This document shows, piece after piece, positions 59,621-64,000 of a stretch of DNA of 64,000 nt (the first letter of the stretch is position 1; each line of letters begins with the position of its first letter). The notes beneath the pieces were generated by a model. It was given only the letters and a program-made list of their open reading frames with translations, did not search any database and was not told the origin of the DNA. Source of the DNA: Actinomadura oligospora ATCC 43269 (GTDB lineage Bacteria; Actinomycetota; Actinomycetes; Streptosporangiales; Streptosporangiaceae); the NCBI RefSeq assembly GCF_000518265.1, contig NZ_JADG01000009.1:310001-374000 (forward strand), in the 5' to 3' direction. The position numbers were made by a program, and so were the translations under genes.

Positions 59621-60169
59621 GTGCCCCTTCACGTCCACACCGCCAAGGCCCTGGCCGTGCTCAGCGCAGCCGCCTGCGTCGCGGTCGCCGTCACGAGCCC
59701 CGCGACCGCCGCCCCCATCGCTCCCAGCTCGTTCCCGCCCGGCTACTGCCACGCCTCCAGCCTCGACCCGGCGACCACGCGCCCCGACCCGAACTGCACG
59801 CCCGGCGCCCTCAACCCCGCCGTGACGCAGTCGACCATCCACCAGACCATCTGCGTCGGGGGCTACTCCGGGTCGATCCGTCCGCCGTCCTCCTACACGA
59901 CGGCGCTGAAGAAGCAGCAGATCATCGAGTACGGGTACAGCGACACGAGCACGTCGTCCTACGAGGAGGACCACTTCATCCCGCTCAGCCTCGGCGGCGC
60001 GCCACGCGACCCGCTGAACCTGTGGCCCGAGCCGGGCGGCTCCCCCAACCCCAAGGACGGCATCGAGTTCAAGCTGTACAAGGCCGTCTGCGCCGACCAG
60101 GTCACCCTCGCGGCCGCGCAGCACGCGATCGTGACGGACTGGACCACCGCCGACCAGATCATCCCGTAA
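59621..60169 (+). CDS. Secreted protein with HNH-like motif
   Basis: 182 residues from GTG 59621 after AGGGAG. Residues 1-30 are a Sec signal peptide (VLSAAACVAVAVTSPATAAP, cleavage after ATAA or so). The mature part has four Cys and, near the C-terminus, EEDHFIPLSLGGAPRDPLNL followed by WPEP and NPKDGIEFKLYKAVC. The D-H...N...(N/K)-D pattern is like the His-Me (HNH) nuclease finger found in many secreted actinomycete proteins (DHLIPLELGG type). Nuclease activity is plausible but not shown. A perfect terminator follows. Confidence 0.75.
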   Translation: MPLHVHTAKALAVLSAAACVAVAVTSPATAAPIAPSSFPPGYCHASSLDPATTRPDPNCTPGALNPAVTQSTIHQTICVGGYSGSIRPPSSYTTALKKQQIIEYGYSDTSTSSYEEDHFIPLSLGGAPRDPLNLWPEPGGSPNPKDGIEFKLYKAVCADQVTLAAAQHAIVTDWTTADQIIP

Positions 60170-60182
60170 CCCCAGCTCTCCC

Positions 60183-60217
60183 CCACAGGCCCCGGAAGGT
60201 GCTTCCGGGGCCTGTGG
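60183..60217 (+). terminator. Terminator of the secreted HNH-like gene
   Basis: A perfect 16-bp stem: CCACAGGCCCCGGAAG (60183-60198), loop GTG, CTTCCGGGGCCTGTGG (60202-60217), starting 14 bp after the stop. Confidence 0.92.
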
Positions 60218-60284
60218 ACTGCCTGCCGCCAGATGGGGTCAAAGCGCCGAAACGCGTTCCCTGTGGGCAAATATGACAATCGGT

Positions 60285-60290
60285 TATAAT
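60285..60290 (+). promoter_or_regulatory. Candidate -10 element of the YbdK-type gene
   Basis: TATAAT, an exact consensus hexamer within an AT-rich island (60269-60312), 98 bp before the GTG at 60388. The -35 region at a 17-bp spacing (TGTGGG) is poor, so use of another sigma factor or an activator is possible. Confidence 0.4.
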
Positions 60291-60387
60291 GGATGCGCGA
60301 TATGTGACCATCGGGGCTTGAATCCATCTTCGCCCCTGAGTGGGAGTCCGAGACTCGCAGGCACGTCCCAGTCCAGGTGGAGGAGTC

Positions 60388-61536
60388 GTGTCCACACCAG
60401 GTGTCAGACCCGCGACCATCGCACCGCCGGCAGCCCGATCATCGCTGACGGTGGGAGTGGAGGAGGAGTTCCTTCTCGTCGACGCGCGCACCTTCGAGTT
60501 GTCCGCGAACGCCAAGACCGTCCTCGCCGACGCGGACGACGGCAGTGGCACCATGCACATGGAGGCCACCCGCTACCAGGTGGAGTCCGCGAGTCCCATC
60601 GCCCGGACGGCCGGCGAACTGCACGACGACCTGCTGCGGCTGCGGCGGAGTTACGCCGAGGCCGCGGCGGCGCGCGGATGCCGGCTGGTCGCCTGCGGCA
60701 CGCCCGTGCTCCGCAGGACCGACGAGCCGGTCCTCGCCGACGAGCCGCGCCGCCACGTGCAGCGCGCCCGGTTCGGCGCGCTCACCGACACCCTCGTCGA
60801 CTCCGGCTGCCACGTCCACGTCGGCACGATCGACCTGGCCGAGGCGGTCCGCGCCGCCGACCACCTGCGGCCCTGGCTGCCCACCCTGATCGCGCTCGGC
60901 GCCAACTCGCCGTTCAAGGACGGCACCGACACCGGTCACGCCAGCTGGCGCACGGTCGCCGGGTCCGAGTGGCCCTGCTCCGGGATCCCGCCGCGGCTGG
61001 GCACGCCGGAGCACTACCTGGCGGCCCTGGACACGCTGATCGGGTCCGGCACGATCATGGACGAGAAGATGGTCTATTGGGACGTCCGCCCGTCCATGAC
61101 GTGGCCGACCGTCGAGGTCCGCGCGCCCGATGTCGCCATGAGCGTCGAGGAGGCCGTCCTGCAGGCCGTCCTGACGCGGGCCCTGGTGCACGCCGCGCTG
61201 CGCGCCCGGGACCGGGGGGAGCCCGCGCCCGAGGTCTCCGACGAGGTCCTGACGCTGGCGCGCTGGCGCGCCGCCCGGGACGGCCTGGAGGGACGGGCCG
61301 TCCATCCCTGGACCGCCGAACTCGTCCCGGCCCACGTCCTGGTCGACGAGCTGATCGCCCATGTGCTCGACGACCTGACCGACGCGGGCGACCTGGACTA
61401 CGTCACCACCGTCATCGCGAGGCTGAGGCTCGACGGCTGCGGCGCGCACCGCCAGCGCCGGGTCTACGAGCGGCGGCGCCGCTTCACCGACGTCGTCCGC
61501 CACCTCGCGGACGTCACCGAGGCCCGGGAGCCGTGA
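60388..61536 (+). CDS. ybdK: Carboxylate-amine ligase, YbdK/GCS2 family
   Basis: 382 residues from GTG 60388, GGAGGAG seven bases upstream. LTVGVEEEFLLVDARTFEL (metal/ATP-binding Glu residues), MEATRYQVESASPIARTAGE, DSGCHVHVGTIDLAEAVRAA and YWDVRPSMTWPTVEVRAPDV are the conserved blocks of the GCS2/YbdK family. E. coli YbdK has weak gamma-glutamylcysteine ligase activity; actinomycetes lack glutathione in general, so another amine substrate is more likely. Not next to ergothioneine (egt) genes. Cytoplasmic. Confidence 0.9.
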   Translation: MSTPGVRPATIAPPAARSSLTVGVEEEFLLVDARTFELSANAKTVLADADDGSGTMHMEATRYQVESASPIARTAGELHDDLLRLRRSYAEAAAARGCRLVACGTPVLRRTDEPVLADEPRRHVQRARFGALTDTLVDSGCHVHVGTIDLAEAVRAADHLRPWLPTLIALGANSPFKDGTDTGHASWRTVAGSEWPCSGIPPRLGTPEHYLAALDTLIGSGTIMDEKMVYWDVRPSMTWPTVEVRAPDVAMSVEEAVLQAVLTRALVHAALRARDRGEPAPEVSDEVLTLARWRAARDGLEGRAVHPWTAELVPAHVLVDELIAHVLDDLTDAGDLDYVTTVIARLRLDGCGAHRQRRVYERRRRFTDVVRHLADVTEAREP

Positions 61537-61660
61537 TCCCCATACCGACCAGGTGAGACGCATTCCCTAGACCGGTCGGGGCAGCTTCGAGGGCGACCAC
61601 GCCCCTGCCTCGGCCACGGTCAGCCGTCCAGGCTGCCCGCGCGCAGAAGGAGACCGAGCG

Positions 61661-62941
61661 ATGACCAGCTGGCGTATGGCTCCCAACCTGGAGTTGAACC
61701 AGCTCGTGGACCGAAGGAACGCCGCCGGAGCCGACATCCTGAACCTGGCGTTCGGAGAATCCCGTCTACCGCTGCTTGCGTCGTTGGCCGCGCTGCTCTC
61801 GGCGGCGGCGTACCAGACCACCTACGGGCCGGTCGCCGGAACGCAGGCCGTCCGGGACGCGGGCGCCCGGTACTTCGCCCGCCGCGGACTGCCCACCGAC
61901 GCCGGCCAGGTCGTCGTCGCGCCGGGCAGCAAGCCGATCCTCGAGGCCATCCAGTTCGCCGTCGACGGTGACGTGCTGCTGCCGAAGCCCTGCTGGAACA
62001 GCTACGCGCCGCAGGCGCGGCTCGCCGGCAAGGTCCCGATCAGCGTGCCCATCACCCACCTGTACGGCGGCGTCCCGGACCCGAGCGCGCTGCGGGCTGC
62101 CATCCGCACCGCGCGCGCACGCCGCCTGGATCCCAGGCTGCTGATCTGCACCGTGCCCGACACCCCGACCGGCACCGTCGCGTCGCCCGACCTGGTGCGG
62201 GCGATCTGCGAGGTCGTCGAGGACGAGGACCTGATCCTCGTGTCGGACGAGATCTACCGCGACACCATCCACGACACCCGGACGCCGTTCCTCAGCCCGG
62301 CCGAGCTCATCCCGGACCGCACGGTCGTCACCACCGGCCTGTCCAAGAGCCTGGCCCTGGGCGGCTGGCGGATCGGCCTGGCCAGGTTCCCCGCCGGTGA
62401 GCGCGGCGAGCGGATCCTGACCGGCGTGATCTCGGTGGCCAGCGAGATGTGGTCCACCCTGGCGCGCCCGATGCAGGAGGCCGCCGACTACGCGTTCGGC
62501 GACCCGCCGGAGGTCCGCCAGCGCCTGAGCGCGAGCGCGCGCCTGCACGGCGCGGTCGCCCGGGCCCTGCACTCGGTCCTGGTCGACGCCGGCGCCCAGT
62601 GCCGTCCGCCGACCGGAGCGTTCTACGTCTATCCCGACTTCGAACCGCTGCGGACGCCGCTGGCGACGCTGGGCGTCACCGACTCCCGCACGCTCCAGAA
62701 GTTCCTCTTCGACGAGTACGACATCGCCGTCTTCGCGGGTCACCTGCTGGGCGACGACTCCGAGGCGCTGCGTTTCCGGGCGGCGACCAGCATGCTCTAC
62801 GGCTGGACGCGTGAGGAGCAGGAGACCGCGCTGTCCAGCGCCGACCCGGTGTCCCTGCCTCACATCCGCAAGTCCCTGACGCGCATCGCGGACGCCATGG
62901 CCGACCTCCGCTCGCGCTGCTTCGCGGAGACCGCCATCTGA
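61661..62941 (+). CDS. PLP-dependent aminotransferase class I/II
   Basis: 426 residues. LNLAFGESRLPLL, TTYGPVAGTQAVRDAGARYF, VVVAPGSKPILEAIQFAVDG, VPDTPTGTVASPDLVRAICE, LVSDEIYRDTIHD and the PLP Lys in TTGLSKSLALGGWRIGLARF (Ser-Lys-Ser) give a complete fold type I enzyme. The NPTG of most class I members is replaced by DTPTG, so the substrate site is unusual. GAAGGAG precedes the ATG. It follows the YbdK gene by 124 bp and may act in the same pathway of amino-compound ligation, which is inference. Confidence 0.88.
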   Translation: MTSWRMAPNLELNQLVDRRNAAGADILNLAFGESRLPLLASLAALLSAAAYQTTYGPVAGTQAVRDAGARYFARRGLPTDAGQVVVAPGSKPILEAIQFAVDGDVLLPKPCWNSYAPQARLAGKVPISVPITHLYGGVPDPSALRAAIRTARARRLDPRLLICTVPDTPTGTVASPDLVRAICEVVEDEDLILVSDEIYRDTIHDTRTPFLSPAELIPDRTVVTTGLSKSLALGGWRIGLARFPAGERGERILTGVISVASEMWSTLARPMQEAADYAFGDPPEVRQRLSASARLHGAVARALHSVLVDAGAQCRPPTGAFYVYPDFEPLRTPLATLGVTDSRTLQKFLFDEYDIAVFAGHLLGDDSEALRFRAATSMLYGWTREEQETALSSADPVSLPHIRKSLTRIADAMADLRSRCFAETAI

Positions 62942-63011
62942 CCGGCGTCCACTGAGGAGGATCGCCGGATTCGCGGAAAGTGTCGGGTCGGGCCGCTAGG
63001 GTCCCGTGCCT

Positions 63012-63605
63012 ATGATCAACTGGCGCGTGGCGACCGAGGGCTTCGACCCGACCTTCCCCGATCCCCTCGGGATGCTCGACCTGGGCTTTCTCGGGGGAGG
63101 CGGCCTGCACCCGGAGGCCCGCGAGGACTTCGGGACGATCCTGGCCGGGACCCTTCAGGACCTCGAGTCCAAGCTGGCGATGGGCCCCGGCAAGCACATG
63201 AAGAACGCGACCGGCTGGACGGTCGACGCGTCGGGCATGGGCGATCTGCTGGCCGACTACGAGGTCGACTGGGCCTACGACGACAACGCCGTGACCACGG
63301 TGCTCCAGAACATGTCCCGGACGATCGCCGGGCGCGCGGCCGAGCTCCGAAGCGGCTCCCTGGCGTACTACGTCCGGACGAGCGAGCCCGGGGCCGGTCC
63401 GCTGGACGTCACACTCTGCAGGTCGACCGAGTGGCAGAACGAGGACGCCGGGCTTCGTCCGGGCGTCATGGAGGCCGTCGCCGTCGAGCTGGAACACCGC
63501 TCCGGCGTCGCGATCGCCGTGCTGATGCCGTACGAGTACCGCACCGGCCGTCTCTTCCTCGGCGGTCCGGTGGCCGTCCCGTCCCGACGCCGCTACTGGG
63601 GCTGA
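63012..63605 (+). CDS. Hypothetical protein
   Basis: 197 residues from ATG 63012 (GTG 63006 is in frame too). Soluble, acidic N-terminal third rich in Gly (LDLGFLGGGGLHPEAREDFG), then alternating sheet and helix to VAVELEHRSGVAIAVLMPYE and a basic end (PSRRRYWG). No motif I recognise. The next gene starts one base after its stop, so the two form an operon. The pairing of small acidic unknown proteins would also fit immunity or scaffold genes of a toxin locus, but no toxin is seen within the window. Confidence 0.7.
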   Translation: MINWRVATEGFDPTFPDPLGMLDLGFLGGGGLHPEAREDFGTILAGTLQDLESKLAMGPGKHMKNATGWTVDASGMGDLLADYEVDWAYDDNAVTTVLQNMSRTIAGRAAELRSGSLAYYVRTSEPGAGPLDVTLCRSTEWQNEDAGLRPGVMEAVAVELEHRSGVAIAVLMPYEYRTGRLFLGGPVAVPSRRRYWG

Positions 63606-63606
63606 C

Positions 63607-64000
63607 ATGTCGACCGACATCTTCGGAGTGCGCGTCCTCGGCGTCGACCCCGACCGGCGCGAGGTGCGGTTCCGCGTCTTCGTCGTCTACTACGAGACGG
63701 CCGCGCGAAGCCACCTGTCCCCACCCGGCCGCGACCGGGGTTTCCACCTCGGCCTGCTGTGGGAGAGCGGGCGCTGGGACCATCCGATCGGCGAGGCGAC
63801 GATCAGCGTGGAACAGATCCTCGACGACGACTGGCGCGCCGCGAACGCCCGCTGGTTCGTCGAGGACGTCGAGTGCACGGCCCGGCGGAACGACCCTCCG
63901 AGCCCGGAGTGCTGGGAGCTCCTGAACGACTTCTACCACGAACGCGCCGGCCGCTGGCGCGACGAGGACCACCTCGTCCAGGCCGACTACACCGTCAGGG
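63607..64000 (+). CDS. Hypothetical protein, 3' end outside window
   Basis: 131 codons to the right edge without a stop. MSTDIFGVRVLGVDPDRREV and VRFRVFVVYYETAARSHL begin with strongly alternating beta-strand residues; the middle is rich in Trp/Asp/Glu (WESGRWDHPIGEATISVEQI). No signal peptide or known motif. Starts one base after the preceding gene's stop. Function unknown. Confidence 0.7.
   Translation, partial: MSTDIFGVRVLGVDPDRREVRFRVFVVYYETAARSHLSPPGRDRGFHLGLLWESGRWDHPIGEATISVEQILDDDWRAANARWFVEDVECTARRNDPPSPECWELLNDFYHERAGRWRDEDHLVQADYTVR

Noticed and set aside
60388..61536. egtA (ergothioneine gamma-glutamylcysteine ligase)
   Set aside because: Sequence blocks fit the shorter YbdK type and no egtB, egtC or egtD lies beside it.

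Overview
The window is very GC-rich (about 70% or more, with strong G/C at third codon positions), uses many GTG/TTG starts, and holds LAL/LysR regulators, F420-type oxidoreductases, a UreA-UreB fused urease, a DevR/DevS (DosR) set and a type III PKS of the RppA kind. This points to a filamentous actinomycete chromosome, probably Streptosporangiales (Actinomadura-like). That placement is inference. The content is mostly accessory: transporters, hydrolases, regulators and small biosynthetic loci, with one tRNA gene and no rRNA, CRISPR array, phage or intact insertion sequence that I can see.

Layout. 1-7.4 kb: a POT peptide transporter cut by the left edge, a fatty acyl-CoA ligase, a selenocysteine tRNA, a GlxA-type regulator and a giant LuxR (LAL) regulator preceded by a ~20-nt repeat array. 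7.4-12.5 kb: four alpha/beta hydrolases as two tandem paralogous pairs (one with Cys in place of the nucleophile Ser), a double terminator, and an MFS exporter convergent with a LysR gene. 13.5-23.1 kb: metallo-beta-lactamase-fold protein, GT4 glycosyltransferase and GH5 lipoprotein, glutamate decarboxylase, MalY-type lyase, polyprenyl synthase and an LLM oxidoreductase with its hydrolase neighbour.

22-33 kb holds a hypoxia/dormancy-type island: GNAT/acyl-CoA synthetase fusion, DevS-like GAF kinase, universal stress protein, PNPOx-fold protein, Rv1733c-like membrane protein, DoxX protein, DevR-like regulator and a stand-alone cNMP-binding protein. Four near-identical 14-mers (GGGCCGAAnGKCCC) lie in its intergenic regions and look like its DevR boxes. 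A 60-codon remnant of a GH65 phosphorylase/hydrolase lies inside it.

33-49 kb: a TPR-like membrane protein, LysR/YciI/sulfotransferase genes, an RppA-like type III PKS translationally coupled to a cupin (THN/flaviolin-type pathway), a flavodoxin-like protein, then a short leader ORF with a perfect Shine-Dalgarno, a GNAT gene and an overlapping second IF-1 gene. An SDR, a SnoaL-like protein, RidA and two divergent efflux pumps (MMPL and DHA2) follow. 49.1-50.65 kb is a gene graveyard: a UvrA-like 5' fragment, and a LysR/EamA divergent pair whose facing 5' ends are both missing. 50.8-64 kb: Ser/Thr kinase, LysR/ketopantoate-reductase pair, a complete urease operon without ureE (ureAB-C-F-G-D), a secreted HNH-like protein, a YbdK-type ligase, an aminotransferase, and two unknown genes, the last cut by the right edge.
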